Source: Microbispora oryzae (GTDB lineage: Bacteria; Actinomycetota; Actinomycetes; Streptosporangiales; Streptosporangiaceae). Taken from it: a stretch of 64,000 nt of DNA. The DNA lies in contig NZ_JAFCNB010000002.1 in the NCBI RefSeq assembly GCF_017896165.1, positions 124,001 through 188,000 on the forward strand, written 5' to 3'. Below are positions 41,687 to 51,873 of this stretch, piece after piece; the stretch's first letter is position 1; every line of letters begins with the position of its first letter. The notes below the pieces were generated by a model. That model searched no databases, had not been told where the DNA came from, and worked only from the letters and a program-made list of their open reading frames with translations. Position numbers and translations under genes: made by a program.

Positions 41687-44600
41687 ATGGCCGACAGGAC
41701 TGGAACGGCGAGGCGCAGGTCTCCTCGCACCGCGGGCGACGGCGCGGAGCTCGATCTGCGGCAGTTGCTGGCCGGGCTCACGGCGGTGCGCGACGGCGAC
41801 TTCGGCACCCGGCTGCCCGAGGAGGGCGACGACGGCCTGCTGAAGGAGATCGCCACGGTCTTCAACGGGATGGTCGATCAGCTTTCGCTGTTCACCTCGG
41901 AGGTGACCCGGGTGGCCCGCGAGGTGGGCACCGAGGGTCAGCTCGGCGGCCAGGCGGAGGTTCCGGGCGTGTCGGGCACCTGGAAGGACCTGACCGACTC
42001 GGTGAACGCCATGGCGGGCAACCTGACCAGCCAGGTCCGATCGATCGCCCAGGTCACCACCGCCGTCGCCCGGGGCGACCTCTCCCAGAAGATCAACGTC
42101 GACGCCCGCGGCGAGATCATGGAGCTCAAGAACACCGTCAACACCATGGTCGACCAGCTCTCCTCGTTCGCCGACGAAGTCACCCGCGTCGCCCGCGAAG
42201 TCGGCACCGAAGGCCAGCTCGGCGGCCAGGCCGACGTCAAGGGCGTCTCCGGCACCTGGCGCGACCTCACCGACTCCGTCAACTTCATGGCCGGCAACCT
42301 CACCGGCCAGGTCCGCAACATCTCGCAGGTGGCCACGGCCGTCGCCAAGGGCGACCTGTCCCAGAAGATCACCGTTGAGGCGAAGGGCGAGGTCGCCGCG
42401 CTCGCCCAGACCATCAACACCATGGTCGACACGCTGAGCGCCTTCGGTGACGAGGTCACCCGCGTCGCCCGCGAGGTCGGCACCGAGGGCCGTCTCGGCG
42501 GCCAGGCCACCGTGCGGGGCGTCTCCGGCACGTGGAAAGACCTCACCGACTCGGTGAACGTCATGGCGTCCAACCTGACGAGCCAGGTCCGATCGATCGC
42601 CCAGGTCGCCACGGCCGTCGCCCGGGGCGACCTGTCCCAGAAGATCACCGTTGAGGCGAAGGGCGAGGTCGCCGCGCTCGCCCAGACCATCAACACCATG
42701 GTCGACACGCTGAGCGCCTTCGCCGACGAGGTCACCCGCGTCGCCCGCGAGGTCGGCACCGAGGGCCAGCTCGGCGGCCAGGCGAGGGTCCCCAACGTGG
42801 CCGGCACCTGGAAGGACCTCACCGAGAACGTGAACTCGATGGCCGACAACCTGACCAGCCAGGTGCGGTCCATCGCCCAGGTCACGACCGCCGTCGCGCA
42901 GGGCGACCTGACCAGGAAGATCGACGTCGACGCGCGCGGCGAGATCCTGGAGCTGAAGACGACCATCAACACGATGGTCGACCAGCTCTCGGCCTTCGCC
43001 GCCGAGGTCACCCGGGTCGCCCGCGAGGTCGGCAGCGAGGGCCGCCTCGGCGGCCAGGCCGAGGTCGAGGGCGTCTCCGGCACCTGGAAGCGGCTGACCG
43101 AGAACGTCAACGAGCTGGCGGGCAACCTGACGCGCCAGGTCCGCGCCATCGCCGAGGTGACCAGCGCCGTCACCTCGGGCGACCTGACCCGCTCCATCAC
43201 GGTCGACGCCGAGGGCGAGCTGGCCGACCTCAAGGACAACGTCAACTCGATGGTGAAGTCGCTGCGCGAGTCGACCCGGGCCAACCAGGAGCAGGACTGG
43301 CTGAAGACCAACCTGGCCCGGATCTCCGGCCTGATGCAGGGCCACCGCGACCTGGCCGCCGTCGCCGAGCTCGTGATGAACGAGCTGGCCCCGCTGGTCG
43401 GCGCCCAGCACGGCACGTTCCTGCTCGCGGAGGAGACGTCCGCCCGCACGGAGCTGCGGGTGGTCGGCAGCTACGGCCACCGCGAGATCTCGCGCCGCTA
43501 CGCCATGGGCGAGTCGCTCGTCGGGCAGGCCGCGCTGGCCCGGCGGACGATCCTGGTGGAGGACATCCCCCCGGGCTACCTCACCGTGGCCTCCAGCCTC
43601 GGTCAGGCCGACCCGGTCAGCCTGATCATGCTGCCCGTCGTGGTGGAGGACCAGGTGCTCGGTGTGATCGAGCTGGCCAGCCTGCGCCGCTTCGCCAAGG
43701 TCCACCGCGACTTCCTCGAACAGCTCGTGGAGATCATCGGCGTCAACGTCAACACCATCGTGGCCAACGCCCGTACGGACGCGCTGCTCGCGGAGTCGCA
43801 ACGCCTGGCGACGGAGCTTCAGGTGCGGCAGGAGGAGTTGCAGCGGTCGAACGCCGAGCTGGAGGAGAAGGCGGAGCTGCTGGCTCGGCAGAACCACGAC
43901 ATCGAGACGAAGAACAGCGAGATCGAACAGGCCCGCCAGGAGCTGGAGGACCGCGCCCAGCAGCTCGCCCTCGCCTCGAAGTACAAGAGCGAGTTCCTCG
44001 CCAACATGAGCCACGAGCTGCGCACCCCGCTCAACTCGCTGCTCATCCTCGCGCAGTTGCTCGCCCAGAACCCGACCCGCAACCTGACGCAGAAACAAGT
44101 GGAATACGCCAACGTCATCCACTCGGCCGGCACCGACCTGCTGCAGCTCATCAGCGACATCCTCGACCTGTCCAAGATCGAGGCCGGCAAGATGGACATC
44201 ACCCCCGAGCCGGTCAGCCTGCGCCAGCTGCTCGACTACGTCGACGCGAACTTCCGGCCCCTGACCACGCAGAAGGGCCTGCGGTTCGGGATCACGGTCG
44301 CCGACGACGTTCCGGACCGCCTGCTCACCGACGAGCAGCGGCTGCGGCAGGTACTGCGCAACCTGCTGTCGAACGCGGTGAAGTTCACCGAGGAGGGCTC
44401 AGTGGAGCTGCGCATCGAGCGCGCGGCCGGAGCCGGCCTGCCGGGCGGGCCGGTGCTCTCTGGCGGACCGCCGCTTCCTGGTGGGGCGCAGCGCGAGGTC
44501 CTCGCGTTCCACGTCGCGGACACCGGCATCGGGATCGCGGCGGGCAACCTGTCGCAGATCTTCGATGCCTTCCAGCAGGCCGACGGCACGACCAGCCGCA

Positions 44601-45919
44601 AGTACGGCGGCACCGGGCTCGGTCTGTCGATCAGCCGGGAGATCGCGACCCTGCTCGGCGGGGAGATCCGGGCGGCGAGCACGCTCGGCGAGGGCAGCAC
44701 CTTCACGCTCTTCCTCCCGCTCATGCAGCACGGGCCCGAGGCCCAGCCGGACCGGTACGCGTCCCGCCGGGCCGGGACGGGATCCCCCGGGCCGGCGCCC
44801 GCAGGGACGGCACCCGCCGGGACGGCTTCAGCCGCAGCCGCTCCTGCCGGGACCGACCCCGGTGTGATCAGCACGGGTGGAATCAGCACGGGTGGAATCA
44901 GCACGGGTGGAATCAGCACGGGTGGAATCAGCACGGGTGGAATCGGCACCGGTGAGATCGGCACACCCGGGATCGGGCCCTCCACCGCCACGGGGCCGGT
45001 CGGCCCGCCTTCGGTGAGCCCGTCCGTTCCCGCCCCCTCGCCGCGGCTGGACGGACGGGAGCACCGCCGCCTCCTGGTCGTCGAGGCCCGGCCCGGCGGC
45101 CTGCTGTCGATGCTGGCGCAGAGCGTCGCGGCCGACCTGAACGAGACGCACGGCCCGGTCCAGGTGTCCACCACCGGCGAGCCCGCCGTGGCGCTCGCGG
45201 CGCTCGCGCAGGAGCACTTCCACTGCGTCGTGCTCGATCTGGGCATGCCGAGCGACGCGGCGGCGGAGTTCCTGAAGGGGCTCGACGCCGATCCGGCCCT
45301 GCGGAGCCTGCCGGTGCTCGCGCACCACTCCCGCAAGCTCTCCCGGCCTCAGGAGGATCTGCTGCAGGTCCGCTCCCGCAACCAGCCGCTGGAGCGCCTG
45401 CCCAGCCTGGACGAGCTGCGTGAACGTATCGCGCTGCACCTGTCGGCCGATGAGCCCGGCCGCGTGGTGCCGCTGGTTCAGCCCGCGGCCGAGACGGAGC
45501 CGGGGCGGCCGGAGATCGGCAAGCCCGACAGCCCGCTCGTGGGCCGCAAGGTGCTGATCGTCGACGACGACGTCCGCAACGTCTTCGCCCTCACGACCAT
45601 CCTCGAACTGCACGGCATGAACGTGCTGTACGCCGAGAACGGCCGCAAGGGGATCGAGATGCTGATGCGCAACGACGACGTCGACCTGGTCCTGATGGAC
45701 ATCATGATGCCCGAGATGGATGGTTACGCGGCCACCGCCGCCATCCGGGCGATGCCGCGCTTCAGTCAGCTGCCGATCATCGCCGTGACGGCGAAGGCGA
45801 TGCACGGCGACCGGGAGAAGACGCTGTCGTCCGGCGCCAGCGACTACGTGACCAAGCCCGTGGACGCCGAGGAGCTGATCGTCTGCATGCGGCAGTGGCT
45901 GGGGCTGCCGGACGAGTAG
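41687..45919 (+). CDS. Soluble hybrid histidine kinase with nested HAMP array
   Basis: A 1410-residue kinase. After a short N-terminus, five 92-residue repeats (each starting [10 protein letters not shown], at 41900, 42176, 42452, 42728 and 43004) make a continuous HAMP array like that of Nik1-type group III kinases. A GAF-like domain follows (about residues 550-700), then a coiled coil (about 705-765), HisKA with the phospho-acceptor His in [15 protein letters not shown] (H776), the HATPase domain with DTGIGIA and [10 protein letters not shown], and a linker with (ISTGG)5. The first receiver-like domain lacks the acidic pair and the conserved Lys, so it is a pseudo-receiver; the second has [15 protein letters not shown] (D1338) and TKP. 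There is no transmembrane segment, so it senses an internal signal. Confidence 0.92.
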   Translation: MADRTGTARRRSPRTAGDGAELDLRQLLAGLTAVRDGDFGTRLPEEGDDGLLKEIATVFNGMVDQLSLFTSEVTRVAREVGTEGQLGGQAEVPGVSGTWKDLTDSVNAMAGNLTSQVRSIAQVTTAVARGDLSQKINVDARGEIMELKNTVNTMVDQLSSFADEVTRVAREVGTEGQLGGQADVKGVSGTWRDLTDSVNFMAGNLTGQVRNISQVATAVAKGDLSQKITVEAKGEVAALAQTINTMVDTLSAFGDEVTRVAREVGTEGRLGGQATVRGVSGTWKDLTDSVNVMASNLTSQVRSIAQVATAVARGDLSQKITVEAKGEVAALAQTINTMVDTLSAFADEVTRVAREVGTEGQLGGQARVPNVAGTWKDLTENVNSMADNLTSQVRSIAQVTTAVAQGDLTRKIDVDARGEILELKTTINTMVDQLSAFAAEVTRVAREVGSEGRLGGQAEVEGVSGTWKRLTENVNELAGNLTRQVRAIAEVTSAVTSGDLTRSITVDAEGELADLKDNVNSMVKSLRESTRANQEQDWLKTNLARISGLMQGHRDLAAVAELVMNELAPLVGAQHGTFLLAEETSARTELRVVGSYGHREISRRYAMGESLVGQAALARRTILVEDIPPGYLTVASSLGQADPVSLIMLPVVVEDQVLGVIELASLRRFAKVHRDFLEQLVEIIGVNVNTIVANARTDALLAESQRLATELQVRQEELQRSNAELEEKAELLARQNHDIETKNSEIEQARQELEDRAQQLALASKYKSEFLANMSHELRTPLNSLLILAQLLAQNPTRNLTQKQVEYANVIHSAGTDLLQLISDILDLSKIEAGKMDITPEPVSLRQLLDYVDANFRPLTTQKGLRFGITVADDVPDRLLTDEQRLRQVLRNLLSNAVKFTEEGSVELRIERAAGAGLPGGPVLSGGPPLPGGAQREVLAFHVADTGIGIAAGNLSQIFDAFQQADGTTSRKYGGTGLGLSISREIATLLGGEIRAASTLGEGSTFTLFLPLMQHGPEAQPDRYASRRAGTGSPGPAPAGTAPAGTASAAAAPAGTDPGVISTGGISTGGISTGGISTGGISTGGIGTGEIGTPGIGPSTATGPVGPPSVSPSVPAPSPRLDGREHRRLLVVEARPGGLLSMLAQSVAADLNETHGPVQVSTTGEPAVALAALAQEHFHCVVLDLGMPSDAAAEFLKGLDADPALRSLPVLAHHSRKLSRPQEDLLQVRSRNQPLERLPSLDELRERIALHLSADEPGRVVPLVQPAAETEPGRPEIGKPDSPLVGRKVLIVDDDVRNVFALTTILELHGMNVLYAENGRKGIEMLMRNDDVDLVLMDIMMPEMDGYAATAAIRAMPRFSQLPIIAVTAKAMHGDREKTLSSGASDYVTKPVDAEELIVCMRQWLGLPDE
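41900..43279 (+). repeat. Five 276-bp tandem repeats encoding HAMP units
   Basis: Exact 276-bp period. Copies 2-3 and 3-4 share a nearly identical segment of about 160 bp (about 42350-42510 and 42626-42786), far closer than protein function requires, which suggests recent duplication or gene conversion. Confidence 0.9.
44869..44945 (+). repeat. 15-bp coding repeat in kinase linker
   Basis: Five near-perfect units of ATCAGCACGGGTGGA encode ISTGG repeats between the HATPase domain and the pseudo-receiver. Confidence 0.9.
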
Positions 45920-46097
45920 ACGGCCGCCGCACCCGCCGGCCCCCGCACCGCCGACCCCGCACCGCCGGTTTCCGGGCGGCGCATCCGCCACCGCACCCTG
46001 CCACGGCACCCCGCCGCCGGACGTGGGGCGTGCGCCGCGCGCGTGATCTGCGGGCTCGGGGGTAGGAGAGGCTCATGCCGTCCCGGGGGGAGGCACC

Positions 46098-47312
46098 ATG
46101 CGATCCTCGATCAGCTTGGGCCGCGTCGGCGGCGTCGCGGTCGGAATCAACATCAGCGTCCTTGTCATCGTCGCGATCCTGGTCTTCGGGCTGGCGTTCG
46201 GGCGCTTCCCCATCGACGTTCCCGGCCTGCCCGCCTGGGCGTACGTGCTGGCCGGAGTGGTCTCGGCCGTGCTTTTCCTGGCCTGCCTGCTCGCCCACGA
46301 GCTCGCCCACGCGATCGTGGCCCGGCGGCGCGGCGTCGAGGTGAGCGGCATCGTCCTCTGGCTGCTCGGCGGCGTCGCGGAGCTGCGCGGAGAGCCGCGC
46401 TCTCCGCGCGACGACCTGGCGATCGCCGGAGTGGGCCCGCTCACCAGCGTCGCGCTCGGAGCGGTGTCCGCGCTCGTGGCGTGGCTGCTGTCCATGACCG
46501 GCGGCGTCCCGCTGCTGGTATCGATCTTCACCTACCTGGCCTGGGTCAACGTCCTGCTGGCCGTGTTCAACCTGGTGCCGGCCGCGCCGCTGGACGGCGG
46601 GCGCGTGCTGCGGGCCATCCTCTGGTCGGTGTGGGGCGACCGGGTCAGGGCCGCCGTGGCCGCCGCCCGGGCCGGCCGCATGTTCGGCTACGTGCTGGTG
46701 GCGCTGGGATTCCTGCAGCTCGTCAGCGGGCTCGGAATCCAGGGGGTGTGGCTCGTCCTGATCGGCTGGTTCCTGGTGAACGCCGCCACCGCCGAGGAGC
46801 AGCAGACCCGCGTCGGCGCGACCCTGCACGGCATCAGGGTCGCCGACGTGATGTCGCGCGAACCGGTCGTCGCCCATCCCGAGGAGACCGTCGCGGCCAT
46901 CGTCGACCGTCTCGTGCTGCGCCACCGCCTCTCGACCTATCCGCTGGTGGACGCCGACGGCCGGCTGTCCGGCCTGGTGACGCTCAACCGGCTCAGGGAC
47001 GTCCCCCCGCCCGACCGCCCGTTGACCCGGCTCGGGGAGATCGCCTGCCCGCCGCGGGATGTGCCGACCGCCCGGCCCGACGAGCCTCTCACCGACCTCC
47101 TGCCGCGGATGAGCGGCTGCGCCGACGGCCGTGCCGTGGTCGTGGACGCCGACGGGCGGCTGGTCGGGCTGGTCACGCCCAGCGACATCACCCGGGTCCT
47201 GCAGACGGCCGACCTGCGCACCGGGGATCCGTACCGGACGGGGGGCGCCGACCTGACCGGGCCCTGGCCGGAGGTGCGGCACGAACGGGGCGGCTCGCGC
47301 CCGGCCGCATGA
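46098..47312 (+). CDS. Site-2-type M50 metalloprotease with CBS pair
   Basis: A 404-residue intramembrane protease. Membrane segments surround the zinc motif HELAH (about residues 66-70) and the second motif NLVPAAPLDGGR (about 160-171), both diagnostic of the M50 family. Two CBS domains occupy the C-terminal 160 residues (VADVMSREPVVAHPEETV and DRPLTRLGEIACPPRDV to the end) and probably bind adenosyl nucleotides to regulate cleavage. The start follows GGGGGGAGG with ideal spacing. A target, such as an anti-sigma factor, is not apparent nearby. Confidence 0.9.
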   Translation: MRSSISLGRVGGVAVGINISVLVIVAILVFGLAFGRFPIDVPGLPAWAYVLAGVVSAVLFLACLLAHELAHAIVARRRGVEVSGIVLWLLGGVAELRGEPRSPRDDLAIAGVGPLTSVALGAVSALVAWLLSMTGGVPLLVSIFTYLAWVNVLLAVFNLVPAAPLDGGRVLRAILWSVWGDRVRAAVAAARAGRMFGYVLVALGFLQLVSGLGIQGVWLVLIGWFLVNAATAEEQQTRVGATLHGIRVADVMSREPVVAHPEETVAAIVDRLVLRHRLSTYPLVDADGRLSGLVTLNRLRDVPPPDRPLTRLGEIACPPRDVPTARPDEPLTDLLPRMSGCADGRAVVVDADGRLVGLVTPSDITRVLQTADLRTGDPYRTGGADLTGPWPEVRHERGGSRPAA

Positions 47313-47318
47313 CGGCGC

Positions 47319-47344
47319 CCCGGGCCCGTGGGACCGGGCCCGGG
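47319..47344 (+). terminator. Strong hairpin terminator after M50 protease
   Basis: A perfect 10-bp stem (CCCGGGCCCG with CGGGCCCGGG, loop TGGGAC) lies 6 bp after the stop codon. Confidence 0.8.
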
Positions 47345-47469
47345 AAACCCGATCCGGGCGAGCGGTCGCCGGGAGGCGGCGAGCTCTCCGGTGATGTCAG
47401 CCGGTCGGACATGTCCGGTTAAGAATCCTGTGACACGTCGGTGATCGCCGGTCACTACGGTCACACAGC

Positions 47470-49239
47470 ATGTCTTCAGCTTTGAGCCGGGTCGTGACCG
47501 CCGCGGCCACCACCGTGGCCCTCGGCCTCCTCCTCCCCGGGGCCCCCGCCGCCGCCTCCGCCGGCCACCAGGTCAAGATCACCGTGATGGCCAGCTCCGA
47601 CATCCACGGAAACGCCCTCAACTGGGACTACTACAAGAACGCGGAGTACGACGACAGCGCCCACAACGACGTGGGCCTGGCCAAGATCTCCACAATGGTG
47701 AAGCGGATCAGGGCCGACCGCGGGAGAGACCACACCCTGCTCTTCGACTCCGGCGACACCATCCAGGGCACGCCGCTCGACTACTACTACGCCAAGGTCG
47801 AGCCCATCACCACGACCGGGCAGACCCATCCCATGGCCGCTGCCATGAACGCCATCGGGTACGACGCCGTGACCCTGGGCAACCACGAGTTCAACTACGG
47901 CCTGCCGCTGCTGTCCGCGTGGGTCAGGCAGATGAAGGCCCCCGTGCTCGGAGCCAACGCGGTGTCCGCGAAGACGGGACTGCCCGCGTACCGGCCGTTC
48001 ATCATCAAGACGATGAAGGTCAAGGGCGACAAGCCGATCAGGGTCGGCGTGCTCGGCCTCACCAATCCGGGCGTCGCCATCTGGGACAAGACCAACGTCG
48101 ACGGCAAGCTCAAATTCCTCGACCTGGTGGAGACCGCGAAGAAGTGGGTGCCGGTCATCCGCGGGCTGGGCGCCGACGTCGTCCTCGTCACCGCCCACGC
48201 CGGCGACGACGGCATGTCGTCGTACGGGTCGGAGCTGCCGGTGGAGAACGCCGCCGCCCTCGTCGCGCAGAAGGTCCCCGGCGTGGACGCCGTGTTGTTC
48301 GGCCACGCTCACAACGACGTGCCGCAGCGGTTCGTGACCAACGAGGCCACCGGGCGGCAGGTCCTGCTCACCGAGCCCGGCCGTTGGGGCCAGCGCCTCA
48401 GCGTGGTCGACTTCACCCTGGCCAAGGATCGGGGCCGGTGGACCGTCTCCGCCGCGTCCTCCACGACGCTGAACACGAACACGGTCGCCGAGGACCCGGC
48501 GATCGTCTCCCTCCTGAAGCCGCAGCACGACAAGACGGTCGGTTACGTCAACCAGGTCATCGCCCAGTCGAAGGCGCAGCTGTCGGCGGCCGCGTCGCCA
48601 TACTCGGACACGCCCATCCTCGACTACATCCAGAAGGTACAGGCCGACCTGGTCGCCAAGGCCCTGGCCGGCACGCCCGACGCCGCACTGCCGGTGCTGT
48701 CGATCGCCGCGCCGTTCAGCCGCACCGCGGTCTTCCCCGCCGGGCCGGTGAGCGTCCGCGACATGGCCGGTCTGTACGTGTACGACAACACGCTGCTCGG
48801 CGTCCGGCTGACCGGCGCCCAGGTGAAGGACTACCTGGAGTATTCGGCGAAGTACTTCGCCCAGGTCGCCCCCGGTGCGCCGGTCGACCTCGGCACGCTG
48901 ACCAACGCGGGCGGCACCCCCGACTACAACGACGACCAGCTCTCCGGCGTGACGTATGACATCGACATCGCCAAGCCGGTCAGCCAGCGCATCGTCAACC
49001 TGTCGTACCAGGGCAAGCCGGTCTCCCCCGACCAGCAGTTCGTGGTGGCGATCAACAATTACCGGCAGTCGGGTGGCGGCGGCTTCCCGCACGTCACCAC
49101 CGCTCCCGTGGTCTACAACGCCCAGGTGGAGATCCGCCAGGCGCTGATCGAGTACGCGACCGCGGCCGGCGTCATCGACCCGGCGACGTTCGCCGAGGCC
49201 AACTGGAAGCTCGTGCGCGACGGCGTCCCGGTCTTCTGA
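47470..49239 (+). CDS. Secreted bifunctional 5'-nucleotidase / 2',3'-cyclic phosphodiesterase
   Basis: A 589-residue exported metallophosphoesterase. A signal peptide (cleavage near residue 32) precedes the calcineurin-like domain, with metal motifs SDIHGN, DSGDTIQG, GNHEFNYG, TAHAGDD and GHAHNDV. The C-terminal 5'-nucleotidase domain starts near residue 360, with substrate-binding YVYDNTLLGVRLTG and NNYRQSGGGGFP. It releases phosphate from nucleotides outside the cell. No ribosome site is visible before ATG 47470. A possible -10 box TACGGT lies 8 bp upstream of it, so a leaderless mRNA is possible. Confidence 0.9.
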   Translation: MSSALSRVVTAAATTVALGLLLPGAPAAASAGHQVKITVMASSDIHGNALNWDYYKNAEYDDSAHNDVGLAKISTMVKRIRADRGRDHTLLFDSGDTIQGTPLDYYYAKVEPITTTGQTHPMAAAMNAIGYDAVTLGNHEFNYGLPLLSAWVRQMKAPVLGANAVSAKTGLPAYRPFIIKTMKVKGDKPIRVGVLGLTNPGVAIWDKTNVDGKLKFLDLVETAKKWVPVIRGLGADVVLVTAHAGDDGMSSYGSELPVENAAALVAQKVPGVDAVLFGHAHNDVPQRFVTNEATGRQVLLTEPGRWGQRLSVVDFTLAKDRGRWTVSAASSTTLNTNTVAEDPAIVSLLKPQHDKTVGYVNQVIAQSKAQLSAAASPYSDTPILDYIQKVQADLVAKALAGTPDAALPVLSIAAPFSRTAVFPAGPVSVRDMAGLYVYDNTLLGVRLTGAQVKDYLEYSAKYFAQVAPGAPVDLGTLTNAGGTPDYNDDQLSGVTYDIDIAKPVSQRIVNLSYQGKPVSPDQQFVVAINNYRQSGGGGFPHVTTAPVVYNAQVEIRQALIEYATAAGVIDPATFAEANWKLVRDGVPVF

Positions 49240-49254
49240 CGCCTCCCGCGCCCC

Positions 49255-50739
49255 TCAGGCGGTGGCGAAGACGGTGACGAAGACGGGGGTGAGCGACACC
49301 TCGACGAGGAGGCGCCCGTCCGCGACCTCGACGGCGGGCGACCCGCCGAGCGCGTCGACCGCCGTCGCCCCTGGCCCATCCCACGGGACGGGCCAGGGGA
49401 CGGCCACGGTGACGGGCGGCTCGTCCTCGCCGTCGAACACGTCGCGGTCCTCCCACAGCACGAGCAGGCGCTCCCGCCCCGCGCGGTCGACCTCGAACGC
49501 GTACACGCGTGGGTGGCCGGGGACCTCGACGCGCGTCACCCGGCGGACCCCGTCGAGCTGCCCGGCGAGCAGGGCGAACGCGTCCGCCGCGGGCCTTCGC
49601 ACGCCGAGCGCGCCGCCTGAGTAGTCGAGCAGGGGGAGCTTCCCGAACATGAGGGCCATGATCTGGCGGGGATCGACGGGCCCCGGGACCTCGGGCGCCA
49701 GGTTCCAGTAGGCGGTGCGGCGGACCCCGGCGGCCAGCGCCAGCAGCGTGGTCATCACGAGCTGGCGCGCGTTGATGCGATGCCGTTTCGCCTCCAGGTC
49801 GGCGGGGCAGCCGTCGAGGAACATCCCCAGCGTCGGGGGCAGGCTCGGCATCCTGTCGTACAGGGCCGACACGGCGCGCCGCTCGGCGGTGTCCCGCCCG
49901 GCGCGTTCGGCCAGCTCCGCCGTGCTCTGCGTCGCCGGGGCGTCCGCGAACGCCGCCCCGAACGTCTCGTACAGCGCCGCCCCCGCCTCGGGGAACTGGA
50001 ACGGCACCGGCGCCCCGTGCTCGCCGACCACCACCGGCTGGGCGCAGCCGTGCTCCCGCAGCAGCCGCCCGGCGGTGGCCAGGCCGGCCTCGACCCCGCG
50101 CGCGTCGCCGTAAAGGTGCACGTCGAACAGGTCGAACGCGTCCCGCCCCGCCTCCAGGACATGGGCGAAGAACCGCCGGGCGGGGCCGTCGTCCTCGTCG
50201 TGGATCACGTCGTATCCGCAACCGCCGAGCACGACGGCCGCGGCCGGATCAGCCTCCTTGACGGCGGCATACATGGTGGTGAGCTGCGCGACGTACTCCT
50301 CGGCGGTGCCCGCCCACAGCAGGCCGGTGTTGCTCGGCTCGTTGTCGCACTGCCAGTAGCGCACGCGCCCGGCGCAGCGGCGCACCACCCGGCGCACGAA
50401 GCTTCCGTACGCCCGCGGGTCGTGCGCGGGGGACGGCGGCAGGAAGTCGGTCGGCACCCGGGTGGCCCACGGCGAGCTGGAGCACAGCGTGATCCAGAGC
50501 TCCTCGTCGCCGGAGAGCTGGTCCATCAGCGCGTCGATCACGTCCCATTCGTATCGGCCCGGCTCCGGCTCGATCTGGCCCCAGTAGAGGTACGCCCGGA
50601 TCAGCGTGGCCCCCAGCGCTCGGGCCTGCGGGACGAACTCGCCGGGCTTCCCGAACAGGCCGTAACTGATCCCCCGTACCACCCCCAGCCGTATGCCCGG
50701 CAGGTCGGACGAGCTGGTCACGGCGGCGGATCCGGACAT
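49255..50739 (-). CDS. Clan-A glycoside hydrolase, family uncertain
   Basis: A 494-residue TIM-barrel glycosidase. The acid/base Glu lies in RYWQCDNEPSNTG (NEP motif, about residue 125) and the nucleophile Glu in PVVVGEHGAPV (about residue 235). The layout resembles GH39 or GH5, but I cannot settle which. There is no signal peptide, so it acts inside the cell on imported oligosaccharides. A C-terminal beta-domain follows from about residue 395. It is divergent from a TetR regulator, with 63 bp between them, so it is likely under that repressor's control. It is convergent with the nucleotidase gene, with 15 bp between them. Confidence 0.8.
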   Translation of the reverse strand: MSGSAAVTSSSDLPGIRLGVVRGISYGLFGKPGEFVPQARALGATLIRAYLYWGQIEPEPGRYEWDVIDALMDQLSGDEELWITLCSSSPWATRVPTDFLPPSPAHDPRAYGSFVRRVVRRCAGRVRYWQCDNEPSNTGLLWAGTAEEYVAQLTTMYAAVKEADPAAAVVLGGCGYDVIHDEDDGPARRFFAHVLEAGRDAFDLFDVHLYGDARGVEAGLATAGRLLREHGCAQPVVVGEHGAPVPFQFPEAGAALYETFGAAFADAPATQSTAELAERAGRDTAERRAVSALYDRMPSLPPTLGMFLDGCPADLEAKRHRINARQLVMTTLLALAAGVRRTAYWNLAPEVPGPVDPRQIMALMFGKLPLLDYSGGALGVRRPAADAFALLAGQLDGVRRVTRVEVPGHPRVYAFEVDRAGRERLLVLWEDRDVFDGEDEPPVTVAVPWPVPWDGPGATAVDALGGSPAVEVADGRLLVEVSLTPVFVTVFATA

Positions 50740-50757
50740 GGTGCGTCCCCTCTCGCG

Positions 50758-50798
50758 AAAGTTTACGTCGTACACGTTGAGTTTAGACCGTATACTTT
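50758..50798. promoter_or_regulatory. Candidate operator between glycosidase and TetR genes
   Basis: An inverted repeat (AAAGTTTACG 50758-50767 with CGTATACTTT 50789-50798, 9 of 10 matches, 21-bp spacer) overlaps a pair of direct repeats (AGTTTA-N3-CGTA at 50760 and 50780). The TATACT at 50791-50796 is a good -10 box 6 bp before the TetR ATG, implying a leaderless mRNA. Confidence 0.6.
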
Positions 50799-50802
50799 GC
50801 TC

Positions 50803-51540
50803 ATGCGCGAGTCCACCGAGGGTCCGATCCCGCTGATCTGGACCCAGCCACCCCCGCCGCCGCGCCGCCGGGCGCTGGGACGGGAGGAGATCGTGGCCGC
50901 CGCCGTGCGACTCGCCGACGAGGCCGGGCTCGACGCGCTCACCATGAAGGGGGTGGCGGACCGGCTCGGGTCCTACTCCCCCATGGCGCTGTACCGGTAC
51001 GTGCACAACAAGGACGGCCTGGTCGACCTGATGCTCGACTCCGCCGCCGCGGAGATCCCGGTGCCGGTCGAGCCCGGCGACGACTGGCGGGCCGACATGC
51101 GCACGATGGCCCTGGAGACGCGGGCGATGCTCGGGCGCCATCCGTGGTTCGCACTGCTCGTTCACAGCCGCCCGCCGGCCGGCCCTCATCTGATGCGCCG
51201 GTTGGAGTTCATGCTGGCCGTACTCACCCGGCAGGGCGCGGGCGTCGCCGACGCGATGACGTACGCCGCGCTCGTCGACCGCCACGTCGTGGGCAGCGGA
51301 CTGCAGGAGGCGGAGGAGGCTCGGCTCGACCGGCGTTACGGCCTGGACGACAGCGCCCGGCTGCACGCCGCCGTGGCGACCCTGCACGCCCTGGCCGCGG
51401 CGGACGGGCGCCTGCCCCTGCTGACCGGCTGGCTGGCCGCCCCGTCAGGAGCCGCTCCCGAGGCTCAGTTCGAATTGGGGCTCGACTTCATCCTCGACGG
51501 CATCGCGGGCCGCCTCAAGGCCGGGCGAATGTCCGTGTGA
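50803..51540 (+). CDS. TetR-family transcriptional regulator
   Basis: A 245-residue TetR-type repressor. The helix-turn-helix is at about residues 28-72 (GREEIVAAAVRLADEAGLDAL, TMKGVADRLGSYSPMALYRYVHNKDGLVDLML as two blocks). The rest matches the ligand-binding domain of the tetracycline-repressor-like C-terminal group. ATG 50803 is at the end of a promoter-like -10 region, giving a probable leaderless mRNA. It is divergent from the clan-A glycosidase and probably represses both genes through the inverted repeat between them; the inducer may be a sugar. Confidence 0.9.
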   Translation: MRESTEGPIPLIWTQPPPPPRRRALGREEIVAAAVRLADEAGLDALTMKGVADRLGSYSPMALYRYVHNKDGLVDLMLDSAAAEIPVPVEPGDDWRADMRTMALETRAMLGRHPWFALLVHSRPPAGPHLMRRLEFMLAVLTRQGAGVADAMTYAALVDRHVVGSGLQEAEEARLDRRYGLDDSARLHAAVATLHALAAADGRLPLLTGWLAAPSGAAPEAQFELGLDFILDGIAGRLKAGRMSV

Positions 51541-51606
51541 GCGGCCATGTGAGCCGCCATGTGAGCCGCCGTGTGAGCGACTGTGTGAGCGACCGGCTGA
51601 GCGAGA
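51535..51606. repeat. 12-bp tandem repeat overlapping the TetR stop codon
   Basis: Six 12-bp units (type GTGTGAGCCGCC) start within the last codons of the TetR gene. Each unit carries a TGA in the TetR frame, giving a series of repeated in-frame stops. The array sits between convergent genes. Confidence 0.85.
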
Positions 51607-51621
51607 GAGCTGGGGATCAGG

Positions 51622-51873
51622 TCACCGGGAGAAGTGACCGCTCGGACCGACACCGCGAGGGTCGTCCGTTTCACGACGCCCGTCCGGCTGAGGGTCCGTC
51701 ACGACGTGGAGGCGAGCGCGCGGCGGGGCCTCCTTCGCCCCTGACCGTCGCCTGGAGCCGGAGCGCAGATGGTGAAGCAGGGCCACCCCGATGATCGACA
51801 ACCAGAGCAGGACGCCGATAAGCGCGACCAGCCACATCTGCCGCTCACCGATCATTGGGTCGTAGATACTCAT
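51622..51873 (-). CDS. Small single-TM membrane protein
   Basis: An 83-residue protein with a 12-residue N-terminus, one hydrophobic helix (WLVALIGVLLWLSIIGVALL, about residues 14-33) and a basic, polar cytoplasmic tail. Codon bias supports it as a real gene. A weak GGAA site precedes the ATG. The function is unknown. Confidence 0.55.
   Translation of the reverse strand: MSIYDPMIGERQMWLVALIGVLLWLSIIGVALLHHLRSGSRRRSGAKEAPPRARLHVVTDPQPDGRRETDDPRGVGPSGHFSR

Noticed and set aside
41657-44122. Long open frame of 821 codons on the minus strand opposite the hybrid kinase
   Set aside because: It mirrors the HAMP repeats of the plus-strand gene, has no recognisable domain and shows the wrong codon-position GC pattern.
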